A model generated the notes under the pieces. The model did not search any database, was not told the origin of the DNA, and worked only from the letters and a program-made list of their open reading frames with translations. From assembly GCF_000270305.1 (NCBI RefSeq), contig NC_015737.1, forward strand, positions 2,604,501 to 2,668,500: a stretch of DNA of 64,000 nt, written 5' to 3'. The DNA is from Clostridium sp. SY8519. Its GTDB lineage: Bacteria > Bacillota > Clostridia > Lachnospirales > Lachnospiraceae. The position numbers and the translations under genes are program-made. Of the stretch, positions 27,350-36,534 are shown piece after piece (position 1 is the stretch's first letter; each line of letters begins with the position of its first letter).

Positions 27350-29022
27350 AAAATATTTTCCGCCATTTCTTTCATTTCCCGCGCATTATCGCGCACCGTA
27401 TCTGTAATTTCCGCGCCTCCCAGCATACGGGCCAATTCCCGGATGCTGTCCTCCCGGTCAAGGGCGCGCACCTCAGAAACAGTCCGGCCGGCGTCTGTGG
27501 ATTTTTCAATCAGAAAATGTGTGTCCGCCATGGCTGCGATCTGGGGCAGATGCGTAATACAGATCAGCTGATGATGCCGTGCCGTTTCCCGCAGTTTTTC
27601 CGCTACACACTGTGCGGTACGGCCGCTGATTCCGCTGTCAATTTCATCAAAAATCAATGTACCGGTATGATCTTTTCTGGCCAGCACCGTCTTCACTGCC
27701 AGCATGATCCGCGACAGCTCGCCGCCGGAAGCTACCTGATCCAGCGGACGCACCGGCTCCCCGGGGTTCGTGGAAATCAGGAAACGAACCCCGTCTATTC
27801 CGTGCGCAGCCGGTTCTTCCAGACGGCTGAATGCCACGGAAAATTCCACATGCGCGAAATTCAGCTCTTTCATCACTTTGCATACGGCCTGTTCGAAAAC
27901 CGCCGCCTTTTTCTTTCGAACCGCGGAAATCCGCTCCGCGCAGGCATAGAGTTTCTCTTCTGTCTGTCCCAGATCCTTCCGCAGCTGTCCCAGATATTCC
28001 TCATAGTGATTCAGCTGTTCCAGACGCCGGATCTTTTCTTCCCGAAGGGCAAGAATATCCGCGATCGTATGACCGTATTTTTCCTTCAGGCGGTTGATTT
28101 CGTTTAATCGTTTTTCCGCCTCTGCCAGCGCCTGACCGCTGTCTTCCGTTTCTTCCATGGCGGAAGACAGATCCATGTTAAAATCATCCAGCAGGCTGCT
28201 GATTTCCGAAAGCCGGTCTGCAAATTCCGAGGCCTCTTCCGAATAGCGGGATGCTTCCAGCAGTTCCCGCAGCGCTCTTCCGATCTGTTCTGAGGCGCTG
28301 CCCTCACCGGAAGCGCACCATCCGTTCACTGCGGCATAACTTTCTGCCGTTTTCTGACTGTGGCTCAGTCTGCGGTATTCCTTTTCCAGGGTTTCATCTT
28401 CCCCGGGCGTCAGGGAGGCTTCTTCAATCTCACGGATTTCAAATTCCAGGAAGGAAATTTCTCTGAGCTGTTCTTCCCGATTGATGGAATTTTCCTGCAG
28501 AATCTTTTTCTGTTTCTGCCAGGTATGATAAAGGTCCTTCATATCTGCCAGCAGCGTCTTCAGATCCTCCCCCGCGTAGGCATCCAGGAATGTCCTGTGA
28601 TTTCCGGCCGTACGCAGTGATTCATGGGAATGCTGGCCATGCACATCAATCAGATGGGCTGTCAGTGTTTTTAAAGCGGACAGAGATACGGTTTCTCCGT
28701 TCACTCTGCACACACTCCTGCCGGCAGCGGTAATCTTGCGGGTGATGATGATTTCTCCGGATGCGTCGTCCAGATCCATCTGCCGCATGAGGTCACGTAC
28801 TTCCTCCTCGTCTGTGTGAAAGGTCAGTTCTACCAGCGCGGATTCCGCGCCGTCCCGCACCAGCCCCTTCGGGGCCCGTCCGCCCATCGCCAGATTCACG
28901 GAACCGATGATCATGGATTTGCCGGCGCCGGTCTCACCGGTCAGAATATTCAGTCCCGGTCCGAACGCAATCTCTGATTCATGAATCAGCGCAAGATTCT
29001 TTACATAAAGATTCCATAACAT
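27346..29022 (-). CDS. recN: DNA repair protein RecN
   Basis: The 558-aa SMC-like ATPase has the Walker A motif GETGAGKSM near residues 30-38, a coiled-coil middle section and the ABC signature ASGGELSRIMLAVK with Walker B IFDEID in the C-terminal half. RecN gathers double-strand-break ends for recombinational repair. AGGAG lies 10 nt before the ATG. It follows argR by 26 bp, as in Bacillus subtilis ahrC-recN. The overlap with glgA at its 3' end is unusual. Confidence 0.97.
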   Translation of the reverse strand: MLWNLYVKNLALIHESEIAFGPGLNILTGETGAGKSMIIGSVNLAMGGRAPKGLVRDGAESALVELTFHTDEEEVRDLMRQMDLDDASGEIIITRKITAAGRSVCRVNGETVSLSALKTLTAHLIDVHGQHSHESLRTAGNHRTFLDAYAGEDLKTLLADMKDLYHTWQKQKKILQENSINREEQLREISFLEFEIREIEEASLTPGEDETLEKEYRRLSHSQKTAESYAAVNGWCASGEGSASEQIGRALRELLEASRYSEEASEFADRLSEISSLLDDFNMDLSSAMEETEDSGQALAEAEKRLNEINRLKEKYGHTIADILALREEKIRRLEQLNHYEEYLGQLRKDLGQTEEKLYACAERISAVRKKKAAVFEQAVCKVMKELNFAHVEFSVAFSRLEEPAAHGIDGVRFLISTNPGEPVRPLDQVASGGELSRIMLAVKTVLARKDHTGTLIFDEIDSGISGRTAQCVAEKLRETARHHQLICITHLPQIAAMADTHFLIEKSTDAGRTVSEVRALDREDSIRELARMLGGAEITDTVRDNAREMKEMAENIL

Positions 29023-29048
29023 ACGGCAGTCTTCTCCTCTTTCTGCAG

Positions 29049-29501
29049 CTATTCCAGCATGATTCCCCGCAGCCGTTCCTTTAAGGTTTCCGCCTCTTCA
29101 CAGGTTTTGACCGCGCACATTATCGTATCGTCTCCCGCTATCGTTCCCACGATTTCCTCACAGTCCATGGAGTCCAGCGCCACCGCCACTGCCATGGCCA
29201 TACCGGTCACCGTATGGATCACCAGGATGTTCTGGGCGGTTTCAATGGATACTGCTCCTTCCCGGAATACTCTGCCATACTTATCTTTTAAGTGAAGTTC
29301 ATTTTTTGTAAAAAGCGTGTATTTCTGATGTCCGCCGGGCATCGATACCTTGGTCAGCTGCAGCTCCCTGATATCCCTGGATACTGTGGCCTGTGTGACA
29401 CGGTATCCTTCCCGGTTCAGATAATCGCACAGCTCTTCCTGTGTTTCCACATCGTGTTCCCGGATGATTTCCAGAATTTTTGCGTGTCTTTTTTCTTTCA
29501 T
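29049..29501 (-). CDS. argR: Arginine repressor ArgR/AhrC
   Basis: About 150 aa: an N-terminal winged helix (KILEIIREHDVETQEELCDYLNREG, then TQATVSRDIRELQLTK) and a C-terminal hexamerisation/arginine-binding domain with GTIAGDDTIMCA. It represses arginine synthesis and activates catabolism when arginine is bound. I prefer the ATG at 29499-29501; a TTG two codons upstream overlaps the nadK stop. The position between nadK and recN matches the conserved Firmicutes order. Confidence 0.95.
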   Translation of the reverse strand: MKEKRHAKILEIIREHDVETQEELCDYLNREGYRVTQATVSRDIRELQLTKVSMPGGHQKYTLFTKNELHLKDKYGRVFREGAVSIETAQNILVIHTVTGMAMAVAVALDSMDCEEIVGTIAGDDTIMCAVKTCEEAETLKERLRGIMLE

Positions 29502-29503
29502 AC

Positions 29504-30391
29504 TCAAATACTGTCCATTTTTTTGCTGAGGATCTGAAGGAAACTTACTTTATTCAGTTTCAATATCTTAACATCCTCACTGGTCCGGTGTGCCGTGATC
29601 TTATCCCCGACTGACAGTACCGCGCAGCTGTCTCCGTCAAAATCAACCGTTGCCTGTTCATCCTGCTCCGGACGCCGGGGCAGCAGTTCCACCTCAATCG
29701 TGGAATCAGAACCGATGACAATGCTGCGGGACTGCATATTGTGCGGATTGATGGGGGTCAGAAGAATCATATCCGCCTTGGGATCCACAATCGGTCCCCC
29801 TGCAGACAGACTGTAGCTGGTGGAGCCTGTCGGCGCCGCGATAATAATTCCGTCCGCATGATAGGAAGTCAGGAATTCTCCGTTGACGGAAATACGCAGA
29901 TTGATCAGCTGGGTCGGCTCTTTCCTGTGAATTACGATGTCATTCAGAGCACGTATGTATTCTCCGCTGCCGCCGCACTTGATTCCCTCCAGCATCATCC
30001 GGTGTTCCACTTCATATTCATCCTGAAACAGCCGGTCAATCGCGTGAAATACATTGCTGCGCTCCAGCTCGCAGAGATAGCCCAGCGTACCGAGATTCAC
30101 TCCGATCACAGGGATCTTCAGCTCTGCAAGATCCCTGGACGTGCGTACAAAGGTACCGTCTCCGCCGAATACCATAATACAGTCCGGCGCTACCGCCCGT
30201 GCCAGCCCTTTTCGTATCTGTTCCGGCAGATAACTGTCTGTCCTGCTGTCCGTCTCTGTCTTGTAATTTTCCTTACCTGTGACAATACTGCAGGCTTTTC
30301 CCCCTTTGTCTGTAATATAACGGATGACCTGACGTGTAAATTCCAGATCCTTGTCCCTGCTTTTGTTGGTAATCAATAAAAAATTCTTCAT
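29504..30391 (-). CDS. nadK: NAD kinase
   Basis: The 295-aa enzyme phosphorylates NAD to NADP with ATP. The family motifs GGDGTFVRT (about 76-84), NLGTLGYL (about 98-105) and the TGSTSYSLSAGGPIVDP region (about 192-208) are all present. The ATG lies 2 bp beyond the tlyA stop, with no strong RBS, so it is presumably coupled to tlyA. It supplies NADPH for the reductive steps of neighbouring pathways, but the linkage is simply the conserved operon order. Confidence 0.97.
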   Translation of the reverse strand: MKNFLLITNKSRDKDLEFTRQVIRYITDKGGKACSIVTGKENYKTETDSRTDSYLPEQIRKGLARAVAPDCIMVFGGDGTFVRTSRDLAELKIPVIGVNLGTLGYLCELERSNVFHAIDRLFQDEYEVEHRMMLEGIKCGGSGEYIRALNDIVIHRKEPTQLINLRISVNGEFLTSYHADGIIIAAPTGSTSYSLSAGGPIVDPKADMILLTPINPHNMQSRSIVIGSDSTIEVELLPRRPEQDEQATVDFDGDSCAVLSVGDKITAHRTSEDVKILKLNKVSFLQILSKKMDSI

Positions 30392-30393
30392 TA

Positions 30394-31221
30394 TTATCTG
30401 TCAAGTTCCCCATGCGCCTGATGTACCACTGTTTCTGCTGTATCTTCTGAAAATCCGGAGATATCCTGTGAAAATCCGGATGAATTCTGCGCGCTCTTAC
30501 GCAGATAAATCAGGTATTCAATATTCCCTTCCGGCCCCTTTACCGGAGAATAGTCAAGCCCGCAGACGGAAAACCCGGCTTCCCCTGCAAACCCGATTAC
30601 CTTGCGAATGACTTCCAGATGTGTTTTCCAGTCCCGCACGACGCCTTTTTTTCCAACTTTTTCTCTTCCCGCCTCAAACTGCGGTTTGATGAGGCAGACC
30701 ATTTCTCCGCCTTCTTTCAGCAGATTCCAGGCCACCGGAAGCACTTTGCTCAGTGAAATAAACGACACATCTACGGAGGCAAAATCCAGCAGTTCACCGA
30801 TCTGTTCCGGCGTTACATAGCGGATATTGGTTTTTTCCATGCATACCACCCGCTCATCCTGGCGCAGTTTCCAGGCAAACTGTCCGTAGCCCACATCCAC
30901 CGCGTATACCTTTGCGGCTCCGTTCTGCAGCATACAGTCTGTAAATCCACCGGTAGAAGCCCCGATATCCATGCATACCTTGTTTTCCAGCACGATCGGG
31001 AAGGAATTCATGGCTTTTTCCAGTTTCAGTCCGCCTCTGCTGACATATTTTAATGTTTTTCCCCGGATTTCGATCGCCGCGTCATCCGGAAACATGGAGC
31101 CGGGCTTGTCTTCTCTCTGCTGATTCACAAAGACATTTCCTTCCATGATCATTGTTTTTGCTTTTTCTCTGGATGGCGCAAGATTTCTCCTGACCACCAG
31201 CACATCCAGTCGTTCTTTCAC
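30394..31221 (-). CDS. tlyA: TlyA family rRNA (cytidine-2'-O)-methyltransferase
   Basis: The 275-aa product has an N-terminal S4 RNA-binding domain (ERLDVLVVRRNLAPSREKA) and a FtsJ-like methyltransferase domain with the SAM motif MDIGASTGGFTD near residue 88 and LIKPQFEAGREKVGKKG near 190. Homologues methylate 16S/23S rRNA 2'-hydroxyls and affect capreomycin sensitivity. The start is GTG, overlapping the dxs stop as GTGA. The C-terminal ~35 residues repeat an SGFSQDISGFSED pattern and are not part of the conserved fold. Confidence 0.93.
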   Translation of the reverse strand: MKERLDVLVVRRNLAPSREKAKTMIMEGNVFVNQQREDKPGSMFPDDAAIEIRGKTLKYVSRGGLKLEKAMNSFPIVLENKVCMDIGASTGGFTDCMLQNGAAKVYAVDVGYGQFAWKLRQDERVVCMEKTNIRYVTPEQIGELLDFASVDVSFISLSKVLPVAWNLLKEGGEMVCLIKPQFEAGREKVGKKGVVRDWKTHLEVIRKVIGFAGEAGFSVCGLDYSPVKGPEGNIEYLIYLRKSAQNSSGFSQDISGFSEDTAETVVHQAHGELDR

Positions 31222-33083
31222 AGATCTCTCAGTTTCCTTTCAATTCGTTCGGCTGCCGATTCGCTGTCGATCCGCAGCGCCTGTCTGAGTACATCCACAT
31301 TTCCATGCGGTACAAAACAGTCTTCGATTCCGATGGTCAGCACATCGGTATGGATGCCTGCCTGTTCCAGCACTGCTTCCACACTCTGGCCGAATCCGCC
31401 GGTCAGTACATTTTCCTCCATCGTGACAAGCAGCGGATACTTCTCTCCCGCCCGGAGAATACTCTCCCGATCCAGGGGTTTTAAAAATCTGGCATTCACC
31501 AGCGCGGCGTGGATGCCCCTCTGTTTCAGTATCTGCACGGTTTTCCATGCTTCCGAAACCATGGAGCCCAGCGCGTAGATCACCAGGTCATCTCCCTGTG
31601 CCATCTCTTCTGATTTGCCCGGTGCGATCTCTGCCCGCATTTCCTCAAATTCCATGCAGGCTTCTCCCCGGGAATAGCGGATTGCTACCGGCCCGTCCTG
31701 CCGCATGGAAAATCGCAGCATATCCGCAAGTTCCTTCGCGTTTTTCGGAGACATAACCATCAGGTTCGGCACCAGATTCAAATAGCTCAGATCAAAAATT
31801 CCCTGATGGGTATCTCCGTCCGCGCCTACCAGTCCGGCCCGGTCAATGGCAAAAAGCACCGGCAGTTTCTGCAGACAGACATCCTCAATCAGCTCATCAA
31901 ATCCCCGCTGAAGGAAAGAAGAATATACCGCAAACACCGGGCGCATCCCGGCGGCCGCAAGCCCGGCGGCAAAGGTCACGCCGTGGCCTTCCGCGATTCC
32001 CACATCAAAGAAGCGGTTCGGGAAATTCTGACGAAACCGGTTCAGTCCGGTGCCGTCTGCCATAGCGGCCGTGATCGCCACAATCCGGTCATTTTTCCTG
32101 GCCATATTGGTAATGACTGTGGAAAACACCTCTGTATAATCCGGGTTGTTTTTCTTTTTTTTCAGTTTTCCGGTTTCCGCGTCAAACGGTCCCACGCCGT
32201 GGAACTTGTCCGGATGCTGTTCGGCCGGAAAATAGCCTTTGCCCTTCTTTGTCATCACATGCACAAGGACAGGCCCCTGAATTCTTTTGGCTTCCGTAAG
32301 AATATGGACCAGATCGGCAAGATTGTGTCCGTCAATCGGTCCCAGATACGTAATGCCCATGTTTTCAAAAAGCATGCCAGGAATCAGGAGCTGCTTCAGA
32401 CTGTTCTTAGCTTTGTGCATCCGTCTGGCTACACGCTCCCCGTAAGGCAGCTTTTCCAGTTTGCTGTGTACGCCGCTCTTAAATTCTTTATAGCCGTCGG
32501 CCGTGCGCAGCGAAGCCAGATGGTTGGAAAATCCGCCTACATTCGGTGAAATAGACATCTGATTATCATTCAGCACAATAATAAAATTACTGTGGAGCGC
32601 GGTGGCGTTATTCAGTCCTTCAAAGGCGAGCCCGCCGGTAAAGGCGCCGTCTCCGATGACAGAGACCACTTTATAATTTTCCCCCAGGATTTCCCTTGCC
32701 TCCGCCATGCCGATGCCGGCGGAAATTGCGGTAGAGCTGTGCCCTGTATCAAAACTGTCGCAGATGCTTTCCGACCGTTTGGGGAATCCGCTCATACCGC
32801 CATACTGACGCAGGGTATCGAATCCGTCCTTTCTGCCGGTAAGTATCTTGTGGGTGTAAGACTGATGCCCCACATCCCAGATTAACTTGTCTTCCGGAAA
32901 ATCCAGAATCAGATGCAGCGCCATGGTCAGTTCCACCGCGCCCAGATTGGATGCCAGATGTCCACCGGTCTCGGACACATGCCGGATCAGAAATTCCCGG
33001 ATCTCATCCGGCAGAAGCAAAAGTTCCTCCGGTGTCAGCTTTTTGATATCATTTGCGTGATTGATTTTATCCAGTATTGCCAT
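31218..33083 (-). CDS. dxs: 1-deoxy-D-xylulose-5-phosphate synthase
   Basis: The product is 621 aa from MAILDKI (an upstream in-frame ATG at 33104 adds seven basic residues). The ThDP-binding motif is GDGAFTGGLAFEGLNN near residues 145-160. The transketolase Pyr domain contains AEGHGVTFAAGLA, and the C-terminal domain contains PHGNVDVL. It condenses pyruvate with glyceraldehyde-3-phosphate in the first step of the MEP isoprenoid pathway. Adjacent ispA uses the products, so the pair serves prenyl diphosphate synthesis. Confidence 0.97.
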   Translation of the reverse strand: MAILDKINHANDIKKLTPEELLLLPDEIREFLIRHVSETGGHLASNLGAVELTMALHLILDFPEDKLIWDVGHQSYTHKILTGRKDGFDTLRQYGGMSGFPKRSESICDSFDTGHSSTAISAGIGMAEAREILGENYKVVSVIGDGAFTGGLAFEGLNNATALHSNFIIVLNDNQMSISPNVGGFSNHLASLRTADGYKEFKSGVHSKLEKLPYGERVARRMHKAKNSLKQLLIPGMLFENMGITYLGPIDGHNLADLVHILTEAKRIQGPVLVHVMTKKGKGYFPAEQHPDKFHGVGPFDAETGKLKKKKNNPDYTEVFSTVITNMARKNDRIVAITAAMADGTGLNRFRQNFPNRFFDVGIAEGHGVTFAAGLAAAGMRPVFAVYSSFLQRGFDELIEDVCLQKLPVLFAIDRAGLVGADGDTHQGIFDLSYLNLVPNLMVMSPKNAKELADMLRFSMRQDGPVAIRYSRGEACMEFEEMRAEIAPGKSEEMAQGDDLVIYALGSMVSEAWKTVQILKQRGIHAALVNARFLKPLDRESILRAGEKYPLLVTMEENVLTGGFGQSVEAVLEQAGIHTDVLTIGIEDCFVPHGNVDVLRQALRIDSESAAERIERKLRDL

Positions 33084-33127
33084 ACGATTCTTTCTCTTTT
33101 CCATGTCCTGCCTGTCCGGCAGAACCT

Positions 33128-34015
33128 TTATTTTGTACGGTGTACCAGATGCCCCATCAGTTCCTCCAGGAAATAATTTCTCCTGGGAAGGCTGCGTAGG
33201 ACATCCAGTCCCCGCTCCGACAGCATCTGTACATCCTCGGAGGCACGTTCCAGCCCCCGCAGCGTTACATAAGTATCTTTCTGATTGCGGCTGTCGCTGC
33301 CCACCGGCTTGCCGATCTGCTCCTCGGTACCCGTCACATCCAGAATATCATCCCGGATCTGAAAAGCCAGGCCGAAGTCTGCTGCCGCAGATTCAATTTC
33401 TGTAATCCTTGCATCCTCCGCGCCCGCCAAAATCGCGCCGGTCATCATCGCCCCTTCAATCAGCGCCCCCGTCTTGTACTCATTAATATAATCCAGCGTA
33501 GGAATATCGATGGATCTGCCGTCATTCTGCACATCCACTGCCTGCCCGCCGACCATTCCGTATATGCCTGCCTTTCGGGCCAGATTGGCAAAAGCAGCTG
33601 CGGCGCCTCGGCATTCCGGATGTGCCAGAATTCCGTCTGCGATTGTTTCGTAGGCCAGATTCAGCAGTCCGTCACCCGCCAGAATTGCCATGGCTTCTCC
33701 ATAAACCACATGCGCTGTCTTATGGCCCCGCCGCAGTTCATCGTTGTCCATGGCCGGCAGATCATCATGAATCAGAGAATAGGTATGAATCATCTCAATG
33801 GCAGCCATAAAAGGTTCAATCACTGTGCTGTTTCCGCCAAACAGCCGGTACGTTTCCCGCATCAGAATCGGCCGGAGGCGCTTGCCGCCGGACCGGACAC
33901 TGTAATTCATCGCCTGAATCACCATTTTCTGCATGCCGGTTTCTTTCGGCAGATAACGGTATATCGTCGCCTCGGCCTCTTCGATGCGCCGGGACAGTTC
34001 CTTCTTGAATTCCAT
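33128..34015 (-). CDS. ispA: Polyprenyl synthetase (farnesyl/geranyl diphosphate synthase)
   Basis: The product is 295 aa from ATG 34013-34015, which lies 5-7 nt after AGGTG; a longer frame to 34069 would overlap xseB. The first and second aspartate-rich motifs are DDLPAMDND near 83-91 and DDILDV near 222-227. GGKRLRPIL near 45 binds the diphosphate. It extends allylic diphosphates with IPP to C15. The position between xseB and dxs is conserved in Firmicutes. Confidence 0.95.
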   Translation of the reverse strand: MEFKKELSRRIEEAEATIYRYLPKETGMQKMVIQAMNYSVRSGGKRLRPILMRETYRLFGGNSTVIEPFMAAIEMIHTYSLIHDDLPAMDNDELRRGHKTAHVVYGEAMAILAGDGLLNLAYETIADGILAHPECRGAAAAFANLARKAGIYGMVGGQAVDVQNDGRSIDIPTLDYINEYKTGALIEGAMMTGAILAGAEDARITEIESAAADFGLAFQIRDDILDVTGTEEQIGKPVGSDSRNQKDTYVTLRGLERASEDVQMLSERGLDVLRSLPRRNYFLEELMGHLVHRTK

Positions 34016-34046
34016 GCAATCACCTGCTCTTTTCCTGTGCCGCAGA

Positions 34047-34286
34047 TCAGTTCTGCTCCTCTTCCGCATCCAGCGGTTCCATGGTGCCGTCCCCGGACAG
34101 TACCAACATCTTCTTTTCTATGCCGTTCAAAAGATCCGTACAGATGCGGATGTCTTTCATTCCCTGCTCATACAGCCGGAATGACTCGTCCAGAGTGACA
34201 TGATCTTCCTGCATGCGCCTTACTATTGTATCCAGATGTTCAAACAGTTCCTCCAGTTCCGGTGTCTTGTTTGTTTCTTCACTCAT
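34047..34286 (-). CDS. xseB: Exodeoxyribonuclease VII small subunit
   Basis: The 79-aa helical protein has the XseB pattern LEELFEHLDTIVRRMQEDH and LDESFRLYEQGMK. Several copies bind one XseA to form a single-strand-specific exonuclease. It begins within the xseA stop (ATGA overlap), with AGGAG upstream. The acidic C-terminal ten residues are variable in the family. Confidence 0.95.
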   Translation of the reverse strand: MSEETNKTPELEELFEHLDTIVRRMQEDHVTLDESFRLYEQGMKDIRICTDLLNGIEKKMLVLSGDGTMEPLDAEEEQN

Positions 34287-35572
34287 TCTGCTTCTCCTGT
34301 CCCGTGTTTTTCTGTTTCCTTCACTTCCGCAAGGATTCTTCCATCTGCCAGATCCGCAGTCAGAAGGCTTCCCTGTGTCAGCTGTTCCACGCTGTGCACC
34401 GGCCTTCCCTGGGTATCGCTCAAAAACGCATAGCCGCCCGACAGCTTGCGCAGCGGCGAAAGCCCCTCCAGACGGGACGCGTAAAGAGACAGCGCATGCC
34501 TTCGGGCGGTGTACTTCTGTTCCATGGCCGCCGGCAGCTGTTCTGCCAGGTGTGTCAGCCGGAACCGGCAGACAGACAGGCTGTGTTCCATTCGCTCCCG
34601 CAGACGGTCCGTGTATTCATCCACACGCTGACGGCTGCTTTCCAGCCGGTACTGCGGGCTGAAGGCAGCGATGGCTGCGGCCCTCTGTTTCAGTGTCTCA
34701 CGGAAAAAATCCAGCCGATGGCGCATCCGCTGCTGCAGGGACCGGGAGATATGTTCCAGCCTGTCACTGGCTTCCCGGATGTCCCAGACTGCCAGCTCTG
34801 CCGCCGCTGAAGGTGTCGGGGCACGCAGGTCCGCCACAAAGTCCGCAATTGTTGTATCTGTTTCATGTCCCACTGCAGAAATGACCGGAACGGAACATTC
34901 GAAAATCGCCCGGGCCACGGCCTCTTCATTAAAGGCCCACAGATCCTCCATGGATCCGCCGCCCCGGCCGACAATCATCACATCGACCCCGGTTGCTTCC
35001 AGTGCATGAATTCCCTGGATAATCGAAGCCGCTGCCCCGTCTCCCTGCACCTGCGCCGGATACAGAATCAGCTGGACACATGGGTTTCTGCGGTGGGAAA
35101 TGTTCTGAATATCCCGGATCGCGGCTCCTGTAGCCGCCGTAACCACACCGATCGTCTTCAGAAAGGGCGGAATCTGTTTTTTGTATTCCGGAGCAAACAT
35201 GCCCATTTCGGCAAGTTCCCGCTTCAGTGCCTCAAATCTGCGGTACAGTTCTCCCGCGCCGGCCGGTTCGATTTCCTCTGCGTACAGCTGATAGACACCG
35301 GCGCGTTCATAAACGCGGATGCCTCCCCGGACAATCACCCGGTCCCCGTCTTTCATGCGGAACGTAAGACCTTTGGCCCGGTTTCCCGAAAACATGACTG
35401 CCGCGATTACGCCGTCACTGTCTTTTAAGGAAAAATAAATATGTCCGGAAGAATGGTACCTGCAGTTCGACACTTCACCCCGGACATAGATTCTTCGCAG
35501 CATAAAATCCTGCGCAAACATATTCTTGATATAGGAATTGATCTGTCCGACAGAATAAATGTTTTTTGTCAT
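34283..35572 (-). CDS. xseA: Exodeoxyribonuclease VII large subunit
   Basis: The 429-aa protein has an N-terminal OB-fold (SVGQINSYIKNMFAQDF, then GEVSNCRYHSSGHIYFSLKD) and the catalytic segment VGVVTAATGAAIRDIQNISHRR, VGRGGGSMEDLWAFN and AVGHETDTTIADFVADLRAPTPSAAAE. These are split in different parts of the chain as in all XseA. A long coiled coil and C-terminal segment follow. It degrades single-stranded DNA from both ends. The ATG overlaps the nusB stop. Confidence 0.97.
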   Translation of the reverse strand: MTKNIYSVGQINSYIKNMFAQDFMLRRIYVRGEVSNCRYHSSGHIYFSLKDSDGVIAAVMFSGNRAKGLTFRMKDGDRVIVRGGIRVYERAGVYQLYAEEIEPAGAGELYRRFEALKRELAEMGMFAPEYKKQIPPFLKTIGVVTAATGAAIRDIQNISHRRNPCVQLILYPAQVQGDGAAASIIQGIHALEATGVDVMIVGRGGGSMEDLWAFNEEAVARAIFECSVPVISAVGHETDTTIADFVADLRAPTPSAAAELAVWDIREASDRLEHISRSLQQRMRHRLDFFRETLKQRAAAIAAFSPQYRLESSRQRVDEYTDRLRERMEHSLSVCRFRLTHLAEQLPAAMEQKYTARRHALSLYASRLEGLSPLRKLSGGYAFLSDTQGRPVHSVEQLTQGSLLTADLADGRILAEVKETEKHGTGEAE

Positions 35573-35979
35573 AATACCTTTGCCAGCAGACCATTGACAA
35601 ATTTCGGCGCGTTGTCATCGCCATATTTCTTGGCCAGTTCCACTGCCTCATTGATAGCAATCGCCGTTGAGATACTGTCTTCCTGAAAAATCTCATATAC
35701 CGCCAGACGGAGAATCGTCAGCTCCGCTTTTCCGATACGTGAAGTCTTCCACTTGTCTGCAGATTCGTTAATCTTCTGATCGATACTCTGACAGCTGTGC
35801 AGAATATCCAGTACCTTGTCGTGAATATATTGATAGTCTTTTTCCGGAACTTTTTTTTCTTCTCCGGACTGCAGTTCCGCCAGCGCAAGCCTGATCTGCT
35901 CCTCCTGGCTGTCTTTTTCATAAAAATCCAAACTGAAAAGAATCTTGAAGATCTCTTCTCTGATCTCTCTTCTGGTCAT
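35569..35979 (-). CDS. nusB: Transcription antitermination factor NusB
   Basis: The 136-aa all-helical protein has RREIREEIFKILFSLDFYE at the N-terminus and the C-terminal signature SISTAIAINEAVELAKKYG followed by FVNGLLAKVL. With NusE/S10 it binds boxA RNA to allow rRNA antitermination. AAGGAG lies 4 nt before the ATG. A strong hairpin lies in the 71-bp gap to the asp23 gene. folD, which often follows nusB in Bacillus, is absent here. Confidence 0.96.
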   Translation of the reverse strand: MTRREIREEIFKILFSLDFYEKDSQEEQIRLALAELQSGEEKKVPEKDYQYIHDKVLDILHSCQSIDQKINESADKWKTSRIGKAELTILRLAVYEIFQEDSISTAIAINEAVELAKKYGDDNAPKFVNGLLAKVL

Positions 35980-36004
35980 AACACTCCTTAATCCCTGCGG
36001 CAGA

Positions 36005-36045
36005 AAGATCAGCTGCCGGACTCCGCCGGCGCTGATCAGCCGCTC
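36005..36045 (-). other. Hairpin between asp23-like gene and nusB
   Basis: On the minus strand GATCAGC-GCCGG pairs with CCGGC-A-GCTGATC (12 bp with one bulge). No long T-run follows, so partial termination or mRNA processing is more likely than full termination. Confidence 0.45.
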
Positions 36046-36050
36046 TGCCT

Positions 36051-36428
36051 CTATGCCTCTGCCTTCATATCCACATCTGCAATACGGATATTGACAGCGG
36101 ATACATGCAGGCCGGTCATCGTCTCGATGGACGCCTTCACTTTGTTCTGTACATTAACGGTTACATCCGGAATGGAATATCCGTAGGCGATATTCAGCGC
36201 AAGCATGACAGCCACGGACTCCTCCTGCCGTTCCACACGCACGCCCTTTGAGAGGTTCTTCATTCCCAGCCGGCTGATGATCTCGTTGGTAATATTGCCT
36301 ACCATGGATGTTACGCCATCCACCTCTGTTGCCGCCAGTCCGGCGATAATAGCCACTACCTCGTCCGCGATCTGCACCTTGCCGGATTCATCACTTTTTA
36401 TAATAAAGCCTCTTCTGTCTTCTGCCAT
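36051..36428 (-). CDS. Asp23/Gls24 family envelope stress protein (YqhY-like)
   Basis: The product is 125 aa from ATG 36426-36428, preceded by AAGGAG at ideal spacing; an upstream in-frame start at 36458 has no RBS. The Asp23 domain runs from VQIADEVVAIIAGLAATEVDGV through SVAVMLALNIAYGYSIPDV to the end. In B. subtilis the equivalent yqhY gene lies before nusB and is tied to acetyl-CoA carboxylase control. Here the order is the same, but the acc genes are not visible. Confidence 0.92.
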   Translation of the reverse strand: MAEDRRGFIIKSDESGKVQIADEVVAIIAGLAATEVDGVTSMVGNITNEIISRLGMKNLSKGVRVERQEESVAVMLALNIAYGYSIPDVTVNVQNKVKASIETMTGLHVSAVNIRIADVDMKAEA

Positions 36429-36491
36429 AATACTCTCCTTAACATGCACACAGGCCATTTTCTTCTGTTCTCATGAACTAAAGTATATCAA

Positions 36492-36520
36492 AAATTACTC
36501 TGTTTGAAAACTGTTTTTCC
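36492..36520 (-). promoter_or_regulatory. Probable promoter of the asp23-nusB-...-glgA cluster
   Basis: A TATACT -10 lies in the 106-bp gap behind ligA, with a weak TTTTCA -35 at 17-bp spacing. It is the only promoter-like pair before the ten-gene cluster. Confidence 0.4.
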
Positions 36521-36534
36521 CGGTCTGCCGCCGG

